Shown here: positions 1-12,250 of the stretch, one piece after another | How positions within the stretch are numbered: position 1 is the first letter of the stretch | Layout of the letters: every line of letters begins with the position of its first letter | Assembly (NCBI GenBank): GCA_963700475.1 | Contig: CAVOXR010000009.1 | Location: forward strand, 372,001-436,000 | Direction: 5' to 3' | Length of the DNA: 64,000 nucleotides | From: Prado023 sp963700475 | GTDB taxonomy: Bacteria; Actinomycetota; Actinomycetes; S36-B12; CAIYMF01 | Notes under the pieces: generated by a model | Seen by the model: only the letters and a program-made list of their open reading frames with translations | What the model was told of the DNA's origin: nothing | Database searches by the model: none | Made by a program: the position numbers and the translations under genes

Positions 1-633
1 GTAGGGCAGCTCCACGGCGTCGCGGATCATCTCGATCTGCCCGGCCAGGCCACCGATGTCGGAGTAGTCGACGTCGGGGACCTCCTCGAGCACGAGCTCC
101 TCGACCTCCGACTTCGGGATCCTCTCGTAGACGTACGAGGAGCGGGGATCCATCAGCAGCGAGTCGCCGGCGCGGATCGTCTGGTCGAGCAGGCTCTGGG
201 CGAGGCGGACCACGCGCTCCTCGTCGGTGTGCCCGATCACCAGCGCCCGGTCACCGCCCTCGAGCAGCTCCTTGAACATGACGATCTCGCCGACACGCTC
301 GTAGGCCATGCCCGCGATCACGTTCATGGCCTCGTTGACCATGACCTCCTGGCCCGGGACGAGGTCCTCGACCCCGGGCGCGACGCTGACCCGCAGCTTG
401 CGGCCCTGGGCGTGGATGTCGGCCGTGCCATCGGGGTTGCGCGCGAGGAACACCGCGAAGCCGTTGGGCGGGTCGGCCAGCCGGTCGACCTCCTCCTTGA
501 GCGTCACGATCTGGTTGCGCGCCTCACGCAGGGTGTCGGCCAGCCGCCGGTTGGTGTCCGAGAGCCGGTCGAGTTCGTCCTGCAGCGACCGCAGGCGGCG
601 CTCGACGTCGGGGGGTACGGCCTGATCCGTCAT
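1..633 (-). CDS. arc: Proteasome-associated AAA ATPase Arc/Mpa, N-terminal part, cut by window edge
   Basis: This is the ring ATPase that captures pupylated proteins, unfolds them and feeds them to the actinobacterial 20S proteasome. The visible 211 codons start MTDQAVPPDVERRLRSLQDE. They hold the Pup-binding coiled coil (about residues 10-45, heptad-like with REARNQIVTLKEEVDRL) and the OB-fold interdomain (about 50-140, with VSVAPGVEVEDLVPGQEVMVNEA and MDPRSSYVYERIPKSEV). The last visible residues, YSDIGGLAGQIEMIRDAVELPY, are the entry to the AAA domain. Walker A and B lie outside the window. A strong AGGAGGT ribosome-binding site lies just upstream of the ATG. The gene follows trmI on the same strand, the usual order in actinobacterial proteasome loci. 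Identity is secure; function is from the family. Confidence 0.93.
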   Translation of the reverse strand, partial: MTDQAVPPDVERRLRSLQDELDRLSDTNRRLADTLREARNQIVTLKEEVDRLADPPNGFAVFLARNPDGTADIHAQGRKLRVSVAPGVEDLVPGQEVMVNEAMNVIAGMAYERVGEIVMFKELLEGGDRALVIGHTDEERVVRLAQSLLDQTIRAGDSLLMDPRSSYVYERIPKSEVEELVLEEVPDVDYSDIGGLAGQIEMIRDAVELPY

Positions 634-694
634 GGCACACCTCCTGCTCCGGTCCTTCGGACTCTACCCAGAGATGAGCGGATCGCGCAGCAGG

Positions 695-1820
695 TCAGCG
701 GCCGGGCCCTGCCGGGTCGGAACCGATGGGGGTCGCCGCGTGGGTCAGGGAAGGGACGGGCGCGGGCGTCTCGGCCGTGGCCCTGGTCTCCGGTGGCTCC
801 CCGGCCGCTCCCGCGTCCGCCGCGCCGGGACTCCCCGGTCCGGTGTAGTCGGCGCCGTAGGCCCCCTTGGCCGGGCGGGAGCGCTTCGCGGGCAGGACGG
901 TCCCAGGCGCCAGCCGGCGACTGGCCAGCAGGAAGCCCGGTGTGTCCGGTCATCCGATGGTCCGGCCGGACGGCCAGACCCTCGAGGTGCCAGGTGCGCA
1001 ACATCAGCTCGCTGGCGGCAGGCTCGGTGAAGCGGCCATCGGCCCGCAGGGTCTCGGCCATCCGGGACAGCTGGGTGGTGGTCGCCAGGTAGACCACGAG
1101 GATCCCCCCGGGCATCAGGGCGTCCGCGACGGCGTCGACGCACTCCCAGGGCGCGAGCATGTCGAGGACCACGCGGTGCACGCCGGTCAGGGTCAACCGG
1201 TCCTGCAGGTCGCCCACCTCGACCGTCCAGTTCGGCTGCGGACCGCCCAGGAAGCGCTCGACGTTGTCCCGAGCGATGTCGGCGAAGTCAGCGCGACGCT
1301 CGTAGGACGTCACCCGCCCCGTGGGCCCCACGGCGCGCAGCAGCGAGCAGGTCAGGGCACCGGAGCCGACGCCGGCCTCCACCACGTGCGCACCGGGGAA
1401 GATGTCGGCCAGTCCGACGATCGCGGCGGCGTCCTTGGGGTAGATCACCGTGGCCCCGCGCGGCATCGACAGCACGAAATCACGCAGCAGGGGACGCAGG
1501 ATCAGGTAGGGAACGCCGGCGAGGGTGGTGACCACGATCCCCTCGGGCTGGCCGATGAGGTCATCATGGGCGATCGCCCCCTTGTGGGTGTGGAACTCCT
1601 TGCCCGGGACGAGCGGGAACGTGTGGTGACGGCCCTTCGGATCGGTCAGCTGGACCAGGTCCCCCGGCTGGAGGGGCCCGTGCCGGTCGGCCCGCGGTGT
1701 GGGCGACGGTGGCGGGGTGGTCGGCTCGGTGCCGGTGGCGGTGCGGGTGGCCGTGGGTTCAGGACGGTCGGCCGGGTCGACTGGGTCGGCTGGGTCGGTG
1801 GGCGGGGTCGAGTCGGTCAT
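695..1820 (-). CDS. trmI: tRNA (adenine-58-N1)-methyltransferase TrmI, with a +1 frameshift
   Basis: This SAM-dependent enzyme methylates A58 in the T-loop of tRNA. The N-terminus is Pro/Thr/Asp-rich (about 45 residues) and then becomes family-typical with PGDLVQLTDPKGRHHTFPL. The SAM-binding motif VVEAGVGSGALTCSLLRAVG lies near residue 145, followed by DMLAPWECVDAVADALMPGG. After RMTGHTG the frame breaks. Removing one C from CCC at 936-938 (CGGGC on the coding strand) restores FLLASRRLAPGTVLPAKRSR and KGAYGADYTGP, the family C-terminus. The repaired protein is about 374 residues and stops at 695-697. Read as is, the frame runs to 630 with an unrelated tail. It lies between the M50 protease gene and arc. 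The family is certain; calling the shift a sequence error is inference. Confidence 0.9.
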
Positions 1821-1854
1821 GGGCTGACCCTATGCGGCGCACGCGGTTGGGCTG

Positions 1855-2944
1855 TCAGCCCTTGAGCGCCGCCTCGATGTCCGCGACCAGCAGCACGCCG
1901 TACACGAGCCCGTTGGGGTCGAGGACCAGCAGCTCCTCCCGACCGCGCCGGGACACCTCCGTCAGGAGCTCCGTGCCGCCCAGATCGCGGTCGACCGCCC
2001 CAGCGGCGTCGATGGGCCGCGACACGGACGCCACCGACACCCAGGGCCGGCGCTGCTCGGGCACGGCGGCGATGGCATCGTGCTGGCCGATCCCGGTGGG
2101 CACGCCGCGCGGGTCGACGACGACCAGCGCGCCGGCACCGGCGGCATTCGCGCGACGGATCGCCTCGGCCAGCGGAAGGTCGCGATCAACCGGGATGGCT
2201 CGCCGTGCGAGCCCTCCGGCGGTCAGCGAGCCGGCCCGCGCGCGCAGGTCGACCGCGCGCAGCTGCGCCGACGCGCCCGTCCAGAGCATGGCGGCCACGA
2301 GACCTGCCACGACATACACCACCAGCTCGGGCCGGACCCCCGTCACCAGCGACAGCGCCAATGGGGACAGCAGCGTGAGCAGTGCCACTCCGCGGCCGAC
2401 CCACGCGGCCACGACGGTGCCACGCCGCTCTGAACCCGACGCGGCCCAGATCAGGCAGCGCAGGACGTTGCCCCCATCCAGGGGGATGCCCGGGCAGGGA
2501 GTTGTAGATGCCGATGATCATGTTGGCCCAGGTCAGCGCGCGTGCCAGCACGGCCGCCGCGCTCGTCGGGTCCAGGACCTGCGTCGCCGCGTAGCAGGCT
2601 CCCGCGATGGCGAACGTGGCGATCGGGCCGGCCGCCGCGACCGCCGCCTCGGCCATCGGGGCCTGCCTGCTGCGCTCGAAGTGGGTGACCCCACCCAGCA
2701 GCTGGAGCACGACGCGATGGACGGGGAACCCGAACGCCCGCGCCACCAGGGCGTGGGCGAACTCGTGGAGCAGGGTGGCCAGGCTCAGCAGCACCGCGAA
2801 CACGAGGGCCAGGATCCACGGGCTCCACGCGCCCTCGATGGTGAAGGCAGGGATCCACAGGTAGGCCAGGAGTGCCACCCCCAGGATGCCGCTCGGAGGG
2901 ATCTCCACGGGGATCCCGGCGATACGGGTCGTCGGGGTGGCCAC
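1855..2944 (-). CDS. M50 (site-2 protease type) intramembrane metalloprotease with C-terminal CBS domains, +1 frameshift
   Basis: This is a membrane zinc protease of the Rip3/SpoIVFB-like class that cuts substrates within the membrane. It starts at GTG 2944 (V-A-T-P-T-T-R-I-A-G) with GGAGA just upstream. Hydrophobic segments flank the zinc motif HEFAH at about residues 60-64. The third ligand motif is broken: TGCCCGGGCATC at about 2489-2491 carries one extra G/C. Removing it gives NSLPGIPLDGGNVLRCLIW, the expected N-x-x-P-x-x-x-LDGG motif. The second half has two more hydrophobic stretches and a CBS pair (ARRAIPVDRDLPLAEAIRR; LLVLDPNGLVYGVLLVADIE). Repaired length is about 363 residues. CBS domains often sense nucleotides; substrate unknown. 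It is transcribed toward trmI and arc. Confidence 0.85.
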
Positions 2945-2959
2945 ATCTCCATCGTAGGC

Positions 2960-3160
2960 GGGCGACGGTAGGGGCGCCGACAAACCGGACCCACGGAGCG
3001 GCGCACTGCCGCCCCTACCCACGAGCGGCACGCCGCCGCCCCTACCCACCCGGCCCGCCGCCCCGCACGCCCCGTCGGGCGGACACGCCCCGCCACCCCT
3101 CACGCTCCGCCGCCCGTACACGCCCCGCCGCCTCTCACGCCTCGTCGGGCGGAACCGACC
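2960..3160. repeat. GC-rich low-complexity stretch with degenerate direct repeats
   Basis: This intergenic stretch lies between the divergent M50 protease and RecB-like genes. It contains the word GCCGCCCCTACCCAC twice about 26 bases apart, then repeated CACGCCCCG and CTCGTCGGGCGGA-like words. No convincing gene is present on either strand. Open frames here are by-products of the base composition. Confidence 0.5.
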
Positions 3161-3170
3161 CCTGGCGCAA

Positions 3171-3236
3171 GGATCCGCTTCCCCTCCAACGATTCGCTTC
3201 CCGAATTCCGGAAGCAGATCGCGAAAGCGGAAGCGT
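3171..3236. repeat. Degenerate copy of a nested palindromic repeat
   Basis: The outer arms are GGATCCGCTTCCCC (3171-3184) and GCGGAAGCG (about 3227-3235). The inner arms GATTCGCTTCCC and GGAAGCAGATC surround GAATTC. The layout (outer arm, inner arm, centre, inner arm, outer arm) and the core word ATCCGCTTCCC match the perfect copy at 60059-60128. Here it sits between two divergent genes, so it cannot act simply as their terminator. Confidence 0.55.
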
Positions 3237-3320
3237 CTGCCGCAGGAGCGCGCTGAGGACACTGCGGCGGGGGCGTGGTGTCATGCGTCGGGTGTCGGAC
3301 CCCCGACGTAGGTTGGCGCC

Positions 3321-4198
3321 ATGCCTGATCCGACCGACCTCACGGCGCGCCCCTCCCGGTCGCTGTCGCCCTCCCGGGCCCTGGACTTCCAGTCCTGCCC
3401 GCTGCTCTACCGGTTCCGCGTCCTCGACCGCCTGCCGGAGCCGCCCAGCCCGGCGGCCGTCCGCGGCACGCTGGTGCATTCGGTGCTCGAGGCGCTCTAC
3501 GACCTCCCAGCCGGGCAGCGGACCCTTGACGAGGCGATCGGCCTGGTCGGGCCCCAGTGGGACCTACTCGTGACCGAACGCCCCGAGGTGGTCGGGATGC
3601 TGGCCGACGACGGAACGGAGCCGCTGGACTGGCTGCGTGGTGCCGGCGACCTGGTCGAGTCGTACTTCGCGATGGAGGACCCCGCCCGCCTCGAGCCGGC
3701 AGCCCGTGAGCTGCAGGTGCAGGCGGAGCTGCCGTCCGGGCTGGTCCTGCGCGGCTTCGTCGACCGGCTCGACCGTGCGCCCACCGGGCAGCTGCGTGTC
3801 GTGGACTACAAGACCGGGAAGCCCCCGGGCGTCGGGTTCGAGGCCCGGGCGATGTTCCAGATGCGCTTCTACGCCCTGGCCCTCTGGCACATGAACGGCG
3901 AGCTGCCCACGATGCTGCAGCTGATGTACCTGTCCACCGGGGTCGTCCTTCGCTACGAGCCCGACGAGGAGGACCTGCGAGCGATGCAGCGCAAGGTCGA
4001 GGCGCTGTGGCTGGCCATCGAGCGCGCCATGGAGTCCGGGGACTGGCGCCCACGGCCCTCGGCACTGTGCAAGTGGTGCGCACACCAGTCGCTGTGCCCG
4101 GAGTTCGGCGGCACTCCCCCGCCACTGCCGTGGCGGTGGTCGCTGCGGGGACTGCGACCACACAGGCCGAGAGCCCGACCTCGGACATGCCGTCCTGA
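3321..4198 (+). CDS. RecB-family PD-(D/E)XK exonuclease with Fe-S-type cysteines, probable C-terminal frameshift
   Basis: This is a stand-alone nuclease of the RecB/Cas4 type commonly found next to trmI and arc in actinobacteria. The start MPDPTDLTARPSRSLSPSRA leads into LDFQSCPLLYRFR, whose cysteine is near residue 26. GTLVHSVLEALY carries the GxxxH motif. FVDRLDR followed by RVVDYKTGKPPG holds the catalytic D...Y-K-T-G-K, and QMRFYALAL the Q-x-x-x-Y motif. Three cysteines at about 250, 253 and 259 (CKWCAHQSLCPEF) complete a likely 4Fe-4S set with C26. After GGTPPPLP the frame as read runs on to 4595, deep into the opposite-strand transporter gene. Shifting near 4130 gives a short tail ending at 4196-4198. 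The catalytic part is intact; the exact C-terminus is uncertain. Confidence 0.85.
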
Positions 4199-4213
4199 GG
4201 GTCGTGGCCCGGG

Positions 4214-6749
4214 CTACTCCGTCCTGATCGCCATCAGCACGTCGAGATTGGCCGCGCGACGTGCGGGCCAGACCGCCGCCAGGACGCCCACGATCGCCGT
4301 CGCCACGAGGACCACCACGATCAACGTCCACGGGATGGCCAGCTCGGTGATCCCATCGTTGACCAGCAGTCGCTGCAGGGCCACGCCCAGGATGAGTCCG
4401 AGCGTCACCCCGGTGAAGGCACCGAAGAAGCTGATCACGATCGACTCCCAGCGGATCATCGTGCGGACCTGCTTGCGCAGCATCCCCACGGCGCGCAGCA
4501 TCCCGATCTCGCGGGTGCGCTCGATGATCGACAGCGCCAGGGTGTTGATCACGCCGAAGATCGCGATGATCACGCTCAGCCCGAGCAGGGCGTAGACGAG
4601 GCTCAACAGCTGGTTGATCTGGCCGGAGATGGTCTCCTTGAACTCGGTCTGGTCCAGGATCTGCACCGTCGGGTAGGCGGCCTGCACCTTGTCCAGCTCC
4701 GCCCGCACCGCCACGACATCTGCGTCAGGCTCCAACGGCGCGTACAGGAACGAATCGACCGCCGGAAGACCGGCGGCCTCCATCGTCTCCAGCGAGACCG
4801 CCCAACCAGAGAAGGCCGCCTGCCCCTCGTAGAGCTGCTTGAGCTCAAGGGAGTCCTTCTGCCCGTTGCCCCAGGTGACCTCGATCGTGTCCCCGATCGC
4901 GACTCCTGCCGTCGCCGCGGTCTCGGTGTCCACGACGATGCCACCGGAGGCCAGAGCGGCAGCCTCCATGCCCAGGGTCTGGACCTGTCCGATCGTCTCG
5001 GGCTCCACGCCGGTGACGGTCGTCTCGGCTCCATCAACGATCGCCGGGACCTGCCGGATGCGAGAGACGAGGGCGATGCCCGGAACAGCCTCGATCGCGT
5101 CGCCCACCTCGGTGGAGAATGGCACGAAGCTGGTGGGCTGAACGATGAAGTCAGCCGTGACGACCTCGTCGACCAGCGCGTCCGTCGACTTGGTGGTCGA
5201 GGCGCCCAGCACTCCGATTGCGGTCACGAGGGCCAGTCCCACGAGGATCGCGGTCGCGGTGGCCGCAGTTCGGCGCCTGTCGCGCTGGGCGTTGCGCACG
5301 GCAAGCGTCCCAACGGAACCAAGACGCGCGACCGGCGCTCCCACCGCGCCCACGAGCCCACGGCTGAACACGGGAGCCAGGATGATCACGCCGAGGAGGA
5401 GCGCGAACGCGCCCAAGCCGGCAACAGTCAGGCGGCGTGGGAGGTCCTCGCTGAGGACGGCGACAAGCAGCGCGACGGCGCCCAGACCGGCGAGCACCCC
5501 ACCGAGGACAGCGCGGACTCGAAGGCCCTTGGCTGGCAGTGCGACGTCGTCGCGCATGGCCGCCACCGGCGGGACCTGGGAGGCTCGGCGAGCCGGGAAC
5601 CACGCAGCAACCACCGTGACGATCACGCCGACGGCCAGGCCGAGGACGATCGTGCGCGGCTCCAGGACGAGGTTCCCCTCCGGGAGCTCGGCCCCGAAGA
5701 TGCCGAGCAGCTGGCGCAGGCCGAGGGCCACGCCGATGCCAAGCACGATCCCCAGGACGCCACCGAGAAGGCCGAGCAGGAACGCCTCCCCCACAACGGA
5801 CCACGTGATCTGGCGCTTGCTGGCACCGATCGCCCGCAGCAGGGCCAGCTCCCGGGTGCGCCGCGCGACAAGCATCGAGAAGGTGTTGAGGATGATGAAG
5901 GTGCCCACGAACAGTGCGATGAACGCGAAGACCAGCAGGAAGGTGTTGATGAATCCGAGCGCGGTGCTCAACTGCTCGGCCGCCTCGTCCTGGAGCTCCT
6001 GCCCGGTGCTCACCTTGTAGCCGGCGCCCACGCAGCGCGGCCACGTCGTCGCGCAACCCCTCCGGGGTCGTGCCCTCGTCCCCGACGATGGACACCTGGT
6101 TCCAGGCGTCCTCCCCGATGAAGGTCTCCTGGGCGTACTGACGGTCGAACAGCGTGAGAGTGGCCCCTGCCAGTCCTCCGCTGACCCCGTACCGGGCCAG
6201 CCCGACCAGTGCCGCCTCGATGCGTGGACCCTGCGTGACCACGCTCACCGTGTCGCCGACCTTGAACCCGCCCTTCTCGGCGGTGTTCAGGTCGACGACG
6301 ATCTCCTCGGGCGCGGTCGGGGCGCGCCCCTCCACCACGGTGAGTCCGCTGAGCTGGGGGTCGTCGGGATACTCGGGGAAGGAGAACCCGAACTGGGGGG
6401 GACCGTTGCCACCGATGGGCTCGCCCGACTTGTCGAGCAGGGTGACACCCAGGGTCTGGATGTCGCCGGTCGCCCTGGCGACGCCAGGCATGTCGCGCAC
6501 CTCGTCCAGGACGGACTGGGGGACGACAGAGACGACAGTGCCGCGGCCGTCGTCTCCGCCGGCCTGTAGCTCCTGGGTCACAACGACGTCCGCGACCTCG
6601 TTGGAGAAGAGCTGGTCGAAGGTGCCCTTGAGTGTGTCGGTGAAGATGAAGGTGCCCACCACGAAGGCCACACCGAGCACGACAGCCAGCCCGGAGAGCA
6701 GCATTCGCGCCTTGTGCGCCTTCAGTGAGCGCCATGTCGCCTTGAGCAT
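4214..6749 (-). CDS. ABC transporter permease with two FtsX domains (MacB/LolC-like), +1 frameshift
   Basis: This is the membrane half of a MacB/LolCDE-type mechanotransmission transporter. It starts MLKATWRSLKAHKARMLLSG; the first transmembrane helix covers about residues 15-35, followed by a large extracellular domain (VVVTQEL, VVEGRAPTAPEEIVVDLNTA). An FtsX domain follows (FVGTFIILNTFSMLVARRTR, RELALLRAIGASKRQITWSV), then a second extracellular domain and second FtsX domain (REIGMLRAVGMLRKQVRTMI), ending LDVLMAIRTE. The frame breaks at CCC 6027-6029 (GTGGGCGCC on the coding strand). Dropping one G gives AALRGAGYKVSTGQELQDEA and a protein of about 845 residues. Only 4 bases separate it from the upstream ATPase gene, so the two form one exporter. 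Substrate (lipid, lipoprotein or peptide) is unknown. Confidence 0.9.
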
Positions 6750-6753
6750 GCGG

Positions 6754-7647
6754 TCAGCCCTGCTCGGTGGCGGACTCCGGCGAGGGCGCCGGCGGATCCG
6801 TCGGCCCCGGGTTCCGCGCGGACTCCGGGTACTCGATGCTCACCGGCGTCGAGACCACGGCACCATGGGCGCCCGCAGCCTGCTCGAAGGTCATCATCCG
6901 CTCCAGGATGGCCGGTGCATCAGGATCGATGAGCTCGTCGACGAAGACCCCGTCGGCCAGGAACACCACGCGGTCGGCGTAGGCGGCGGCGTGGGCGTCG
7001 TGGGTGACCATGACGATGGTCTGACCGAACTCGTCCACGCTGCGGCGCAGGAAGCCCAGCACCTCGGCACCGGACCGCGAGTCGAGGTTCCCGGTGGGCT
7101 CGTCGGCGAAGATGATGTCGGGCCGAGTGGCCATCGCACGGGCGCAGGCCACGCGCTGCTGCTGGCCGCCGGAGAGCTCGCTGGGCTTGTGCGTGAGCCG
7201 GTCGGCCAGCCCGACGGTGCCGACGACGAGGTCGAACCACTCCTTGTCGACCTTGCGCCCGGCGATGTCCATCGGCAGGGTGATGTTCTCCTCGGCGGTC
7301 AGCGTCGGCACGAGGTTGAAGGCCTGGAACACGAAGCCCATGCGCTCGCGACGCAGCCGGGTCAGGTCGTTGTCCTTCATGGTGGTCAGGTCGGACTCCC
7401 CGATGAACACCTTCCCCTCGGAGGCGGAGTCCAGGCCGGCCATGCAGTGCATGAGGGTGGACTTGCCTGAGCCGGAGGGCCCCATGATCGCGGTGAACCG
7501 GCCGACCTCGAACTCGACGTCGACCGAGCGCAGGGCCACGACCTGGGTCTCGCCCTCGCCGTAGACCTTGCTCAGGCCCACGGCCCGGGCCGCCGGGCCG
7601 CCAGCAGCGGGCGTGGAGACATCAGTCGCGGCAGTTGCCTCAGACAT
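6754..7647 (-). CDS. ABC transporter ATP-binding protein (MacB/LolD family)
   Basis: This ATPase drives the FtsX-type permease encoded immediately downstream. The 297-residue protein has Walker A GPSGSGKST (about 56-64), Q-loop FVFQAFNLVPTLTAEEN (Q at 108), signature LSGGQQQR (158-165), Walker B IIFADEPTGNLDS (178-190) and the switch histidine in VMVTHD. The sequence FNLVPTLTAEENI is characteristic of the LolD/MacB branch. A Pro/Ser-rich tail of about 30 residues follows the nucleotide-binding domain. The gap to the permease start is 4 bases, implying translational coupling. The first about 20 residues are a low-complexity leader rich in Ala and Thr. Family assignment is firm; cargo unknown. 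Confidence 0.93.
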   Translation of the reverse strand: MSEATAATDVSTPAAGGPAARAVGLSKVYGEGETQVVALRSVDVEFEVGRFTAIMGPSGSGKSTLMHCMAGLDSASEGKVFIGESDLTTMKDNDLTRLRRERMGFVFQAFNLVPTLTAEENITLPMDIAGRKVDKEWFDLVVGTVGLADRLTHKPSELSGGQQQRVACARAMATRPDIIFADEPTGNLDSRSGAEVLGFLRRSVDEFGQTIVMVTHDAHAAAYADRVVFLADGVFVDELIDPDAPAILERMMTFEQAAGAHGAVVSTPVSIEYPESARNPGPTDPPAPSPESATEQG

Positions 7648-7744
7648 GGGGAACCTTCCTGGAGTCAGGGGGTCAGTTTACGGGCGTTGCACAACATCCG
7701 CCCCAGAGCCGTCCACAGCGCTCCCCCGCAGGACCCCGCTTCAG

Positions 7745-7758
7745 CGCGCTGCAGCGCG
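7745..7758. terminator. Short perfect GC palindrome downstream of the HAD gene
   Basis: CGCGCTGCAGCGCG is a perfect 14-base palindrome about 22 bases past the end of the minus-strand HAD gene. The surrounding bases extend it weakly. There is no U-tract, so it is only a candidate terminator between metH-HAD and the ABC genes. Confidence 0.3.
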
Positions 7759-7779
7759 GAGCGCTTCGCGGACTCCGGC

Positions 7780-8439
7780 TCAGCCGAGGAGCGAGGCGAG
7801 TCCCGCCATGTCCAGCCCGACGAGCGACTCCCGCACCACGATCCGCTCGCCCGCCTCGACGGGCACCGCGTGCGGCACAGCGACCACGGTCGCGCCCGCC
7901 GACCACGCGGCCCGGACCCCGTTCAGGGAGTCCTCGAGGACGACGGCCCTGGTGATGTCGACGCCGAGGAGGTCGGCAGCGTGCAGGTAGGGCAGGGGGT
8001 CCGGCTTGCTGCGGGCCACCTCGTCCCCGGCGACGCTGACCGGGAACACCGGCAGCCCGGATCGGATCAGGAAGGCGAGCACCAGGTCGACGATCGGGCG
8101 CACCGAGGCCGAGACCAGGGCGAACGGAACCCCGGAGGCGGCAACCTCCGCGAGCAGGTCCGCAGCACCGGGCTGGATCGGGATCTCGGCGCCGTCGAGA
8201 CGCTCGAGCATCGTGCCGATCAGGAGTTCGCCGACCTCATCGTCGGTCCGATCCGTGCCCGAGAGGGTGCGGATGTAGGCCGTGGCGTGGGCCATCGACG
8301 CACCCATGATCGCCCGCTGGTCAGCCTCCGACCAGATGCCGCCGAGCGCGGCCAGGGTCTGGTGCTCGACCTCGAGCCACATCGGCTCGGTGTTGACCAG
8401 CAGGCCGTCCATGTCGAAGAGGACTGCGGAGAGTGTCAC
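7780..8439 (-). CDS. HAD superfamily IA hydrolase (beta-phosphoglucomutase/phosphatase-like)
   Basis: This is a soluble phosphatase or phosphomutase of the HAD family, about 219 residues. Motif I is FDMDGLLVNTEPMW near the start, with nucleophile D and acid D two residues apart. A helical cap follows (TLAALGGIWSEADQ, IMGASMAHATAYI). Motif II is ALVSASVRP, motif III lysine is in ARSKPDPLPYLHAADLLGV, and motif IV is VVLEDSLNGVRAAWSAG. The start is GTG 8439 (V-T-L-S-A-V-L-F-D-M-D-G), 14 bases after the metH stop with GGAAC nearby; the frame also runs upstream into metH, which is not coding here. Its position suggests co-transcription with metH. Substrate cannot be read from the sequence. Confidence 0.88.
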   Translation of the reverse strand: MTLSAVLFDMDGLLVNTEPMWLEVEHQTLAALGGIWSEADQRAIMGASMAHATAYIRTLSGTDRTDDEVGELLIGTMLERLDGAEIPIQPGAADLLAEVAASGVPFALVSASVRPIVDLVLAFLIRSGLPVFPVSVAGDEVARSKPDPLPYLHAADLLGVDITRAVVLEDSLNGVRAAWSAGATVVAVPHAVPVEAGERIVVRESLVGLDMAGLASLLG

Positions 8440-8453
8440 GGATGCTCGTTCCG

Positions 8454-12005
<3,552 letters not shown>

Positions 12006-12142
12006 AGTGCCCCAAGAGTACGGGCGCCGCCGCCGGAGCGGGGAATCCCCGTGCGGGTGCGGACCGGGGCGGGACTCGGATCGGGCGGGGACCCGAAGCG
12101 CCCGTGGTACCGTGGACCTGTCGATCCGGCTGGCGTTGGAAC

Positions 12143-12213
12143 GGTGCGCGGCACCGCCCCCGGGCGCTGGCCCCGGGGATTTCCACTTGCCCCGCCCTCA
12201 GATCGGCAGCGCC
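12143..12213 (-). ncRNA. Possible structured 5' leader of metH, class unassigned
   Basis: Three inverted repeats are packed into 70 bases between metH (minus) and the glycosyltransferase gene (plus). They are GGTGC/GCACC around GCG (12143-12155), GGCGCTG (12163-12169) paired with CAGCGCC (12207-12213), and an inner GGGG/CCCC hairpin (12175-12193). Read as metH leader, the inner loop carries GUGGAAAUCC, weakly like the GGUGnAAnUCC box of cobalamin riboswitches. The GGGAA box and the final GCCACUG-type motif were not found. It does not match the SAM, SAM-IV or SAH consensus as I know them. The stems would also form in RNA from the other strand. Confidence 0.3.
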
Positions 12214-12250
12214 TCTGCTGCGCAGTACCACCCCCGCGGAAGGCCCCTCG

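Noticed and set aside
229..1092. Long plus-strand open frame of 287 codons
   Set aside because: It runs antisense to arc and trmI, is rich in Arg/Pro/Gly with no family motif, and follows the codon-position GC bias of the real genes on the other strand.
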